Part shown: positions 1-6,379 of the stretch, in pieces
Position numbering within the stretch: the first letter of the stretch is position 1
Layout: every line of letters starts with the position of its first letter
Assembly (NCBI GenBank): GCA_029068665.1
Contig: JAIECC010000355.1
Location: 1 to 7,918, forward strand
DNA from: Lachnospiraceae bacterium
Lineage (GTDB): Bacteria > Bacillota > Clostridia > Lachnospirales > Lachnospiraceae
Direction: 5' to 3'
Length of the DNA stretch: 7,918 nt
Made by a program: the position numbers and the translations under genes
The notes under the pieces: generated by a model
Databases searched by the model: none
What the model was told of the DNA's origin: nothing
What the model saw: only the letters and a program-made list of their open reading frames with translations

Positions 1-14
1 GAAGATGATTGATT

Positions 15-227
15 ATGAAAAAAGTTTGTTTGAAGCTGATTCGTTTTTATCAAATTTATTTGTCACCTTTAAAAGGTCATGGAACATGTAAATTTTATCC
101 GACTTGTTCCCAGTATGCCATAGAAGCAATTCAAAAATATGGCGTTGGAAAAGGCATCCTGTTGGCAGCCTGGCGAATACTTCGGTGCAACCCGTTCTCC
201 AAGGGTGGATATGATCCGGTTCCATAA
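15..227 (+). CDS. yidD: YidD, membrane protein insertion efficiency factor
   Basis: This 70-residue protein matches the YidD family, small membrane-associated proteins that help the YidC insertase place proteins in the inner membrane. What is seen: an amphipathic N-terminus (KLIRFYQIYLSPLK, residues 8-20), the family block CKFYPTCSQYA (25-35), then AAWRILRCNP (51-60) and the terminal GGYDPVP. Cysteines 25, 31 and 58 are the characteristic ones. The length is typical of the short Firmicute form. A TTG at position 9 would add two residues, but the ATG at 15 gives the usual MKK start. Only 14 bases lie upstream, with no clear ribosome binding site in them, so translation is probably coupled to the gene before it. 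By conserved synteny that gene would be rnpA. yidC follows 69 nt later, which fits the known partnership. Confidence 0.93.
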   Translation: MKKVCLKLIRFYQIYLSPLKGHGTCKFYPTCSQYAIEAIQKYGVGKGILLAAWRILRCNPFSKGGYDPVP

Positions 228-281
228 TGCAGCAAAATCTGTGTGATTTTGTGAAGGACAGGGAATGTGCAAAGCACATGA

Positions 282-324
282 CACAAGGAGGTTAATATGG
301 TTTTTTTAACTGCACAAGGAGGTT
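282..324 (+). repeat. 12-bp direct repeat duplicating the Shine-Dalgarno sequence at the yidC start
   Basis: CACAAGGAGGTT occurs exactly at 282-293 and again at 313-324, 31 bases apart. The first copy is the yidC ribosome binding site. The second lies inside the coding sequence and encodes part of Ala-Gln-Gly-Gly-Phe at residues 6-10. No ATG, GTG or TTG stands 5-10 nt after the second copy, so it is not an obvious second start. It could make ribosomes pause or dwell early in yidC, or it may be chance. Confidence 0.6.
285..291 (+). promoter_or_regulatory. Strong ribosome binding site of yidC
   Basis: AAGGAGG sits 5 nt before the ATG at 297 and fixes the yidC start. Just upstream, ATGTGC (265-270) and GCACAT (274-279) form a perfect 6-bp inverted repeat around an AAA loop. 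TGTGT (240-244) can also pair with ACACA (281-285), whose last base is the first base of the ribosome binding site. A hairpin abutting the site is therefore possible, but its stability and any regulatory role are unproven. Confidence 0.8.
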
Positions 325-1586
325 TTTTAGGCCCCTTTTGTTGGTTGTTAGGGAAGATTCTGGATTTAATTTATGAAGGCTTGTCTTCGGTTGGGATTAA
401 CAATCTGGCATTATGTATTATAATATTTACAATTGTAGTTAAATTGATTTTACTGCCATTTACTATCCGGCAGCAAAGAGGTTCTAAAATAAATCATTAT
501 ATACAGCCGGAAATCCAGAAGGTCCAGAAAAAGTATAAGAACAGAACTGATCAGGAATCCATGCTGAAGCAGCAGCAGGAAGTTCAGGAGGTGTACCGGA
601 AATATGGTACAAGCATGACAAATGGCTGTTTATTATCTTTTATCCAGTTACCAATCATTTATGCTTTGTATCGGGTAATTTATAATATACCGGCATATGT
701 ACCTGCAATTAAGGATTTATATACACCAATTGCGCAGCAGGTTCTGAAAATCAAAGATTATGCAGGGACGATTTCGACCTTTGTTACGGATAATAAGATA
801 GCTACGGCATCCAGAGCAGTCAATACATTGACAAAGCAATTGGATGCAGGAAATACAATTACGGATAATCATATTATTGATATTATTTCACAGTTTAGTA
901 TGACTCAGTGGGAATCATTTGGGGAATTATTTTCCGGAAATCCAGATTTAATTCAAACGATTTCTGTGAATGTTCCAAAGATTAATGAGTTGAATCAATT
1001 TATTTTAGGAATTAATATTTCTGAAGCTCCAGGCTGGAAATTAAGCTGGGCATTGATTATTCCGATTACCGCTGCATTGTTTCAGTTTTTGAGTACAAAA
1101 ACCATGCAGACAACACAGCCGGATATGGGCAGTGACCAGGCAGCGGCACAGTCAGCAGCAATGATGAAGTCTATGACATTTACCATGCCGATTATGTCAT
1201 TATTCATCTGTATTTCATTACCGGCCGGAATTGGTCTGTACTGGTCGATCAGTGCGTTGATCAGCTTATTAATACAGTTGGCAATTAATCTTTATTATGA
1301 TAAATTTGCCGATATGGATAAGATTCTGGAAAAGCAGATGGAAAAAGCAAAGAAAAAGAAGCGGAAGAATAAAAAATCTTTCATGGAAAGAATGATGGAG
1401 GCTGCCGGAGGCGCCGAAGCTGCAAATACATCTTCCAATAGTGTTGCAGGTACCAACTTAAAAAATTATAACAATACATCTTCGAATAACGACAGTAATG
1501 GTTCCGCCGCCTATCAGAAGGGCAGTATTGCTTCGAAAGCTAATATTATGCAGCAGTATAATAATCAAAAGAGCAAGGAGGAATAG
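297..1586 (+). CDS. yidC: YidC/Oxa1 family membrane protein insertase
   Basis: This insertase integrates and folds proteins in the cytoplasmic membrane, alone or with Sec. The 429 residues give the Gram-positive five-helix plan: TM1 about 34-55, a charged cytoplasmic hairpin 57-108 (PEIQKVQKKYKNR and heptad-like KQQQEVQEVYRKYG), TM2 about 110-131, TM3 about 249-266, TM4 about 292-314 and TM5 about 316-334. The block SFIQLPIIYALYRVIY and the run MPIMSLFICISLPAGIGLYW are family signatures. Three points stand out. The position of the conserved TM1 arginine (VVR-LLP) holds Lys49. About 100 residues are inserted in the extracellular loop between TM2 and TM3 (roughly 133-233). The C-terminus has a polybasic stretch (AKKKKRKNKK, 351-360) and then an Asn/Ser/Ala-rich tail. 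No lipobox is visible, unlike SpoIIIJ. The long loop is, from memory, common in Clostridia. Ribosome binding site AAGGAGG; jag starts 2 nt after the stop. Confidence 0.95.
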   Translation: MVFLTAQGGFLGPFCWLLGKILDLIYEGLSSVGINNLALCIIIFTIVVKLILLPFTIRQQRGSKINHYIQPEIQKVQKKYKNRTDQESMLKQQQEVQEVYRKYGTSMTNGCLLSFIQLPIIYALYRVIYNIPAYVPAIKDLYTPIAQQVLKIKDYAGTISTFVTDNKIATASRAVNTLTKQLDAGNTITDNHIIDIISQFSMTQWESFGELFSGNPDLIQTISVNVPKINELNQFILGINISEAPGWKLSWALIIPITAALFQFLSTKTMQTTQPDMGSDQAAAQSAAMMKSMTFTMPIMSLFICISLPAGIGLYWSISALISLLIQLAINLYYDKFADMDKILEKQMEKAKKKKRKNKKSFMERMMEAAGGAEAANTSSNSVAGTNLKNYNNTSSNNDSNGSAAYQKGSIASKANIMQQYNNQKSKEE

Positions 1587-1588
1587 AG

Positions 1589-2221
1589 ATGGAATTTATT
1601 GAATTTAAAGGAAAAACAGTGGAAGATGCCATAACAGAGGCTACAATTCAATTTGGAATTACCAGCGATGAGTTGATTTATGAAGTTGTCGATAAAGGAA
1701 GTACCGGCATCTTAGGATTTATTAATACAAAGCCTGCCGTTATCCGGGCAAAGAAAATGGATACGTTGGAAGACATTGTAATGGAATTCCTGGAGAATCT
1801 ATTCCGTGTAATGGGTGTTGAAACGGTAGTGGATATTTCTTATAATGAAGAAGAACGCTTAATGGATGTGAATCTGACCGGACCGGAAATGGGTGTATTG
1901 ATTGGTAAGCGTGGACAGACTCTGGATGCATTGCAGAAGATTATCCAGTCAGTTGTAAATAAGCACAGCGAGGAATTCATCCGGGTAAAACTGGATACGG
2001 AAAACTATCGTGCAAGAAGAAAAGATACTCTTGAGAATCTTGCGAAAAATATTGCTTATAAGGTTAAGAGAACAAGAAAGTCTGTTGTACTGGAGCCAAT
2101 GAATCCATATGAAAGACGTATCATTCATTCCGCACTTCAAAATGACAAGTATGTAAGTACCAGAAGTGAAGGGGAAGAACCATTTAGAAGAGTAGTGGTA
2201 TACTATAATCGGTCAAAATAA
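1589..2221 (+). CDS. jag: Jag (KhpB/EloR), Jag-N/KH/R3H RNA-binding protein
   Basis: Jag proteins bind RNA and, in streptococci (KhpB/EloR), influence cell elongation and division; elsewhere the role is less clear. All three modules are present. The Jag-N domain (1-55) carries the signature KTVEDAITEA and GSTGILGF. A type II KH domain (about 76-150) has the GxxG loop G106-K107-R108-G109 within GVLIGKRGQTLDALQ. An R3H domain (about 145-207) has the R176xxxH180 motif in NPYERRIIHSAL. The 210-residue length is that of the compact clostridial form, without the long linker between Jag-N and KH seen in some relatives. The gene begins 2 nt after the yidC stop, and its ribosome binding site AAGGAGG (1575-1581) lies within the last yidC codons, so the two are translationally close and surely co-transcribed. 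A terminator-like hairpin follows. Confidence 0.95.
   Translation: MEFIEFKGKTVEDAITEATIQFGITSDELIYEVVDKGSTGILGFINTKPAVIRAKKMDTLEDIVMEFLENLFRVMGVETVVDISYNEEERLMDVNLTGPEMGVLIGKRGQTLDALQKIIQSVVNKHSEEFIRVKLDTENYRARRKDTLENLAKNIAYKVKRTRKSVVLEPMNPYERRIIHSALQNDKYVSTRSEGEEPFRRVVVYYNRSK
2204..2209 (+). promoter_or_regulatory. Possible -10 element inside the 3' end of jag
   Basis: TATAAT matches the sigma-A -10 consensus exactly and lies about 107 nt before the mnmE start. If used, transcription would begin near 2216 and the leader would contain the hairpin at 2236-2291. No good -35 box is found 16-18 nt upstream (CATTTA or similar) and there is no extended TGn. The triplets also encode ordinary Tyr-Tyr-Asn codons. 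The call is weak. Confidence 0.2.
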
Positions 2222-2235
2222 GCAGAAATATATCT

Positions 2236-2298
2236 GGGAAAGGGCGTATGCAGAATAAGGGAGCAATGCTTATTTTGCAAAGCCCTTTTTCATTTTAT
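2236..2298 (+). terminator. Two-part hairpin with T-rich tail between jag and mnmE
   Basis: GGGAAAGGGC (2236-2245) pairs with GCCCTTTTTC (2282-2291), 10 bp including two G-U pairs. Inside it, GCAGAATAAG (2250-2259) pairs with CTTATTTTGC (2269-2278), 10 bp including one G-U pair, with a 9-nt loop and a small internal loop (4 and 3 nt). The GCCC arm runs into TTTTTCATTTTAT, so a Rho-independent terminator is the natural reading. The mnmE ribosome binding site begins only 13 nt beyond the stem, so the element could end the yidC-jag transcript or attenuate entry into mnmE. The folding was done by eye. Confidence 0.7.
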
Positions 2299-2303
2299 AG
2301 GAA

Positions 2304-2309
2304 AGGAAG
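2304..2309 (+). promoter_or_regulatory. Ribosome binding site that decides the mnmE start
   Basis: AGGAAG is placed 7 nt before the ATG at 2317. The reading frame stays open upstream to ATGs at 2248 and 2266, but both lie inside the hairpin and their purine-rich upstream stretches are too close (2-4 nt) to act well. Starting at 2317 gives the MFQKDTIAAIATG N-terminus expected of MnmE. Confidence 0.8.
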
Positions 2310-2316
2310 AAATAGG

Positions 2317-3696
2317 ATGTTTCAAAAAGACACCATTGCTGCAATCGCAACCGGAATGACCAATGCAGGGATTGGAATTATCAGAATCAGTGGGACAGAG
2401 GCAATTGATATTGCTGACTCTGTTTTTCATGCAAAGAATCCGAATAAGACATTAAAGAATATACCAAGCTATTCGGCATTATTCGGCAATATCTGTGATG
2501 GTGACTGCGTGTTGGATGAGGCAATTTGTCTTGTAATGCGGAAACCCAATTCCTATACTACGGAAGATGTAGTTGAGATTCAGTGTCATGGAGGAGTGAT
2601 TGTTCTCCAGAATATATTGGAACTTTTGATTCGTTTCGGAGCCAGAGCTGCAGAGCCGGGAGAATTTACCAGACGTGCTTTTTTGGGTGGGCGCATTGAT
2701 ATTACACAGGCGGAATCTGTTATGGATCTGATACATGCAAAAAATAAACTGGCGGCCCGTTCATCTGCTGTGCAGCTTCAGGGAAAGCTTTCTGCAAAAA
2801 TAAGGGAGCTTAGGGAAATGATATTAAATCATATTGCATATATTGAATCTGCTCTGGATGATCCGGAGAATTACAGCCTGGAGGGTTATAGTGACAGGCT
2901 GAAGATTCAGATACAGGAAACCGTCAGTCAGATTGAAGAATTATTATCCACAGCAGAGGAAGGAAAGATGATTAAGGAAGGGATTCGTACTGTAATTTTG
3001 GGAAAACCTAACGCAGGAAAATCATCTTTATTAAATCGTCTGTTAGGTGAGGAGCGGGCAATCGTAACGGAAATTGCCGGTACGACCAGAGATACCCTGG
3101 AGGAAGACGCCGTAATACAGGGTATTCCATTGAAAATTATCGATACTGCCGGTATTCGACAAACAGTGGATACTGTGGAAAAGATGGGTGTGGATAAGGC
3201 AAAGAAAAGTGTCGAAAATGCAGATTTAATCCTTTATGTAGTGGATGGCACAAGAGATTTAGATAGTGATGATGCCCAGATTATGGGGCTTTTAGAAAAT
3301 CAGAAGGTTATCATTGTAGTGAATAAAACGGATGTGGAGCAAATTGTGGATAAGCAGTGGATAACCTCAAAAATCGACGCACCCATTGTGGAAATCTCTG
3401 CAAAAACCGGTGATGGTATCGATAAATTGCATGAATGTTTGAAGGACATGTTTTTTCATGGTAAACTGTCGATGAATGATGAAGTTTATATCACAAATCT
3501 TCGACATAAACAGGCTTTGATGGAGGCTGTGAACAGCCTGCAGCAGGTGTTGGATAGTATTGAGCAGCAGATGCCGGAGGATTTCTTATCCATTGATCTG
3601 ATGGCCGCATATGAGCAGCTTGGTTATATATTAGGTGAGGCATTGGAGGATGATCTTGCCAATGAGATATTTAGCAAATTCTGCATGGGAAAATAG
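2317..3696 (+). CDS. mnmE: tRNA modification GTPase MnmE (TrmE)
   Basis: MnmE works with MnmG to add an aminomethyl-type group to C5 of the wobble uridine (U34) of tRNAs reading split codon boxes, using a methylene-tetrahydrofolate-derived carbon and GTP. The 459 residues contain the N-terminal folate-binding domain (1-120, with DTIAAIATG and EFTRRAFLGGRIDITQAES), a helical domain split around the G domain, and the G domain itself (about 222-378). G motifs: G1 GKPNAGKS (229-236), G2 GTTRD (255-259), G3 DTAG (276-279), G4 NKTD (336-339) and G5 SAK (361-363). Asn232 matches the potassium-binding asparagine, and Glu288 in TVEKMG matches the catalytic glutamate (E282 in E. coli). The C-terminus FCMGK holds the family cysteine (456). 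All key residues are intact. A longer open frame begins at 2248 but lies in a hairpin. mnmG follows after 17 nt. Confidence 0.96.
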   Translation: MFQKDTIAAIATGMTNAGIGIIRISGTEAIDIADSVFHAKNPNKTLKNIPSYSALFGNICDGDCVLDEAICLVMRKPNSYTTEDVVEIQCHGGVIVLQNILELLIRFGARAAEPGEFTRRAFLGGRIDITQAESVMDLIHAKNKLAARSSAVQLQGKLSAKIRELREMILNHIAYIESALDDPENYSLEGYSDRLKIQIQETVSQIEELLSTAEEGKMIKEGIRTVILGKPNAGKSSLLNRLLGEERAIVTEIAGTTRDTLEEDAVIQGIPLKIIDTAGIRQTVDTVEKMGVDKAKKSVENADLILYVVDGTRDLDSDDAQIMGLLENQKVIIVVNKTDVEQIVDKQWITSKIDAPIVEISAKTGDGIDKLHECLKDMFFHGKLSMNDEVYITNLRHKQALMEAVNSLQQVLDSIEQQMPEDFLSIDLMAAYEQLGYILGEALEDDLANEIFSKFCMGK

Positions 3697-3713
3697 GAAG
3701 GATGAGAAGATAG

Positions 3714-5585
3714 ATGCCACAAATTGAAGAAACCTATGATGTAGTTGTTGTAGGAGCCGGACACGCAGGTTGTGAAGCGGCTTTGGCAGCAGCAAGAATG
3801 GGATTGGAAACAATTATATTTACTGTTAGTATGGATAGCGTGGCAATGATGCCATGTAATCCCAATGTAGGCGGAAGCTCGAAAGGCCACCTGGTGCGAG
3901 AACTGGATGCACTGGGGGGAGAAATGGGGAAAAATATCGATAAGACGTTTATTCAATCTAAAATGCTGAATGAGTCAAAGGGACCTGCGGTTCATTCTCT
4001 TCGTGCACAGGCGGATAAGGCTGAGTATTCCCGGTCCATGCGGATGGTGTTGGAACGGACTGAGCATTTAACACTTCGTCAGGCAGAGGTTTCTGAGATT
4101 CTGGCAGAGGGGAAAGTGATAACCGGAGTGAAAACCTGCTCCGGTGGTATCTATTATGCAAAAGCAGTTATTTTATGTACCGGTGTATATTTGAAGGCAC
4201 GATGCATTTTCGGAGAGGTCAGCTATTCCACCGGACCAAATGGCCTTCAGGCTGCCAATCATTTAACGGAATCTCTGGTGAAGCTGGGAATTCCGGTACG
4301 TCGCTTTAAAACCGGTACACCGGCACGAATCGACAAGCGAAGTATTGATTTTAGTAAGATGACGGAACAAAAGGGTGATGAGCATATTGTTCCTTTTTCC
4401 TTTACAAATTCGGAGGAGGATATTAAGCGGGAGCAGGTATCCTGCTGGTTGACTTATACCAATGAGGATACACATGAAATTATTCGAAATAATATAAGTC
4501 GTTCTCCTCTATTTTCCGGTGCTATTGAGGGAACCGGTCCCCGTTATTGTCCATCCATTGAGGATAAGGTCATGAAGTTTCCGGATAAGGATCGGCACCA
4601 GGTATTTATTGAGCCGGAAGGTGAGTACACCAATGAAATGTATGTGGGAGGCATGTCCAGTTCTCTGCCGGAGGATGTGCAGTATGCCATGTATCGAAGT
4701 GTACCGGGATTGGAAAATGCAAAAATTGTCAGGAATGCATATGCAATCGAATATGATTGTATTGATGCTACACAGCTAAAGCCTTCTTTGGAATTCAAGG
4801 AGTTTCAGGGGCTTTATGCCGGTGGACAGTTCAACGGCAGCTCTGGTTATGAGGAAGCTGCAGCACAGGGCTTCATGGCAGGCGTGAATGCAGCAAGAGC
4901 AATTCAGGGTAAGGAGCCTGTGATTCTGGATCGGTCCCAGGCATATATTGGTGTATTGATTGATGATCTGGTAACGAAAGTAACCTTTGAGCCATATCGA
5001 ATGATGACCTCCAGAGCCGAGTACCGGTTACTGCTGCGTCAGGATAATGCAGACTTGCGGTTAACGGATATCGGCTATGAAATCGGATTAATTGATGAAG
5101 AACGATATGCAGGCTTTACACAAAAGCGAAATGCCATAGAAGAAGAGATTAAGCGTCTGGAGTCTGTGGCAGTAGGTGCTAATAAACAGATACAGGAATT
5201 CTTAAAGCAGGCGGAAAGTACACCGCTGAAAACGGCTGCTACATTAGCGGAGTTGATTCGGCGGCCGGAATTGAGCTATGAAAAAATTGCTCCTATTGAT
5301 GAAGGGAGAAAACCGCTTCCACCTGATGTGGTGGAGCAGATTAATATTAACCTAAAGTATGAAGGGTACATTAAGAGGCAGCAGCAGCAGGTAGAGCATT
5401 TTAAGAAGCTGGAAAAGCGACAGATTCCTACGGATATCGATTATGATGATATTGGCAACTTAAGGAAGGAAGCAAGACAGAAGCTAAAGGATATTCGCCC
5501 GGCTTCTGTAGGACAGGCATCCCGGATTTCCGGTGTATCACCGGCAGATATTTCAGTGCTGCTGATTTATCTCTCCAGTCGATAG
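3714..5585 (+). CDS. mnmG: tRNA uridine-5-carboxymethylaminomethyl modification enzyme MnmG (GidA)
   Basis: MnmG is the FAD- and NADH-using partner of MnmE in wobble U34 modification. At 623 residues it has the normal family length. Seen in order: the dinucleotide-binding motif GAGHAG (14-19) in VVVVGAGHAGCEAALAAARMG; the signature MPCNPNVGGSSKGHLVRELDALGGEMG (46-72) with Cys48; GPRYCPSIEDKV (275-286) with Cys279, matching the second conserved cysteine; YAGGQFNGSSGYEEAAAQG (368-386) near the flavin; TSRAEYRLLLRQDNADLRLT (432-451); and the C-terminal helical domain with LKYEGYIKRQ, which contacts MnmE and tRNA. The start follows AGGAAGGA (3695-3702) by 11 nt, with a weaker GAGAAG nearer. The gene begins 17 nt after mnmE and precedes rsmG by 36 nt, consistent with one transcript. 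Confidence 0.97.
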   Translation: MPQIEETYDVVVVGAGHAGCEAALAAARMGLETIIFTVSMDSVAMMPCNPNVGGSSKGHLVRELDALGGEMGKNIDKTFIQSKMLNESKGPAVHSLRAQADKAEYSRSMRMVLERTEHLTLRQAEVSEILAEGKVITGVKTCSGGIYYAKAVILCTGVYLKARCIFGEVSYSTGPNGLQAANHLTESLVKLGIPVRRFKTGTPARIDKRSIDFSKMTEQKGDEHIVPFSFTNSEEDIKREQVSCWLTYTNEDTHEIIRNNISRSPLFSGAIEGTGPRYCPSIEDKVMKFPDKDRHQVFIEPEGEYTNEMYVGGMSSSLPEDVQYAMYRSVPGLENAKIVRNAYAIEYDCIDATQLKPSLEFKEFQGLYAGGQFNGSSGYEEAAAQGFMAGVNAARAIQGKEPVILDRSQAYIGVLIDDLVTKVTFEPYRMMTSRAEYRLLLRQDNADLRLTDIGYEIGLIDEERYAGFTQKRNAIEEEIKRLESVAVGANKQIQEFLKQAESTPLKTAATLAELIRRPELSYEKIAPIDEGRKPLPPDVVEQININLKYEGYIKRQQQQVEHFKKLEKRQIPTDIDYDDIGNLRKEARQKLKDIRPASVGQASRISGVSPADISVLLIYLSSR

Positions 5586-5621
5586 GATGTTTATATGGAA
5601 GGATAAGAATAGGGGTATTAT

Positions 5622-6332
5622 ATGGAACGGCTAAGGCGGAAAGCAGAACAATTGAATATCCAATTGAATGATAATCAACTGGAACAGTTTCGAATGTATT
5701 ATGAAATGCTGGTTGAGAAAAATAAAGTTATGAACCTGACTGCCATTACAGAATTTGAGGAGGTTCTGGATAAGCATTTTATTGATAGCATACTACTAGG
5801 AACTGTCATGGAATTAAAATGGAATTCTTCTGTCATTGATGTTGGAACCGGTGCCGGTTTTCCGGGAATTCCGTTGAAAATTATCTACCCCCATCTGAAG
5901 GTTACCCTGTTGGATTCTTTGAATAAGCGGGTGAATTTCTTAAATGAAGTAATCCATGCCTTAGAGTTGACGGATATTACAGCAATTCATTCCCGGGCAG
6001 AGGATGGAGCAAGAAATCCTCTTTATCGGGAAGCATTTGATTTGTGTGTTTCCCGGGCGGTTGCCAATCTTTCTACCTTAAGTGAATATTGCCTGCCTTT
6101 TGTAAAGAAGTCGGGATATTTTGTATCCTATAAAGCTTCCCAGATTCAGGAAGAGTTGGAACAGGCAGAACATGCAGTAAAGATTCTTGGAGGAAAACTG
6201 GAGTCGGTGCAGTCAGTAACACTTCCAGAGTCCGATATTATTCGACAATTTGTATGTATTCAAAAGGTGAAGAATACACCAAAGACATACCCGAGAAAAG
6301 CAGGAACTGCATCAAAGCAACCGATTGTATAA
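5622..6332 (+). CDS. rsmG: 16S rRNA (guanine-N7) methyltransferase RsmG (GidB)
   Basis: RsmG uses S-adenosylmethionine to make m7G at the conserved 530-loop guanosine of 16S rRNA (G527 in E. coli numbering). In several bacteria its loss gives low-level streptomycin resistance. The 236-residue protein is full length. An N-terminal helical part carries NLTAI (38-42) and KHFIDS (51-56). The methyltransferase fold begins with motif I VIDVGTGAGFPGIPL (71-85), then VTLLDSLNKRVNFL (94-107), SRAVANL (144-150) and the ending TYPRKAGTASKQPI (222-235), all typical of the family. The ribosome binding site is AGGGG (5611-5615), 6 nt before the ATG. This is the last gene of the plus-strand block and is followed 8 nt later by a strong terminator. 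In many Firmicutes noc or parAB would come next; here a convergent gene does. Confidence 0.96.
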   Translation: MERLRRKAEQLNIQLNDNQLEQFRMYYEMLVEKNKVMNLTAITEFEEVLDKHFIDSILLGTVMELKWNSSVIDVGTGAGFPGIPLKIIYPHLKVTLLDSLNKRVNFLNEVIHALELTDITAIHSRAEDGARNPLYREAFDLCVSRAVANLSTLSEYCLPFVKKSGYFVSYKASQIQEELEQAEHAVKILGGKLESVQSVTLPESDIIRQFVCIQKVKNTPKTYPRKAGTASKQPIV

Positions 6333-6340
6333 TATGTTTT

Positions 6341-6379
6341 AAACGAAAAAACCACTGGGATTCAGTGGTTTTTTCGTTT
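6341..6379. terminator. Bidirectional Rho-independent terminator between rsmG and the exonuclease gene
   Basis: AAACGAAAAAACCACTG (6341-6357) is followed by a 5-nt GGATT loop and its perfect 17-nt reverse complement (6363-6379). The GC-rich core CCACTG/CAGTGG is flanked by A6 and T6, so the RNA from either strand shows a hairpin followed by a U run. It serves rsmG on the plus strand, starting 8 nt after that stop. On the minus strand the 5' arm encodes the last residues (Lys-Arg-Lys-Asn-His) and stop of the convergent exonuclease gene. Confidence 0.93.

Noticed and set aside
1..12. End of an upstream gene, probably rnpA (Glu-Asp-Asp then TGA at 10-12).
   Set aside because: Synteny makes rnpA likely, but three codons cannot identify a gene, and another frame has a TGA at 6-8.
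13..279. Minus-strand open frames of 60-110 residues opposite yidD, jag, mnmE, mnmG and rsmG, and plus-strand ones opposite the exonuclease gene.
   Set aside because: They are shadows of well-supported genes and have no recognisable motifs.
1350..1380. A-rich stretch in yidC resembling a frameshift site.
   Set aside because: The reading frame does not fit an X-XXY-YYZ heptamer with A AAA AAG phasing. The run simply encodes the lysine cluster.
2275..2303. Promoter for mnmE made of TTGCAA and TATAGG.
   Set aside because: The spacing of 15 nt and poor -10 match, together with overlap of the hairpin and ribosome binding site, make it unconvincing.
2248..2316. N-terminal extension of MnmE by 23 residues from ATG 2248, or 17 from ATG 2266.
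   Set aside because: The segment is the hairpin and terminator region, the family starts near DTIAAIATG, and the ATG at 2317 has a properly spaced ribosome binding site.
3702..3713. Three-codon mini-ORF ATG-AGA-AGA-TAG abutting the mnmG start.
   Set aside because: It has no ribosome binding site at a workable distance, and such short frames are common by chance.
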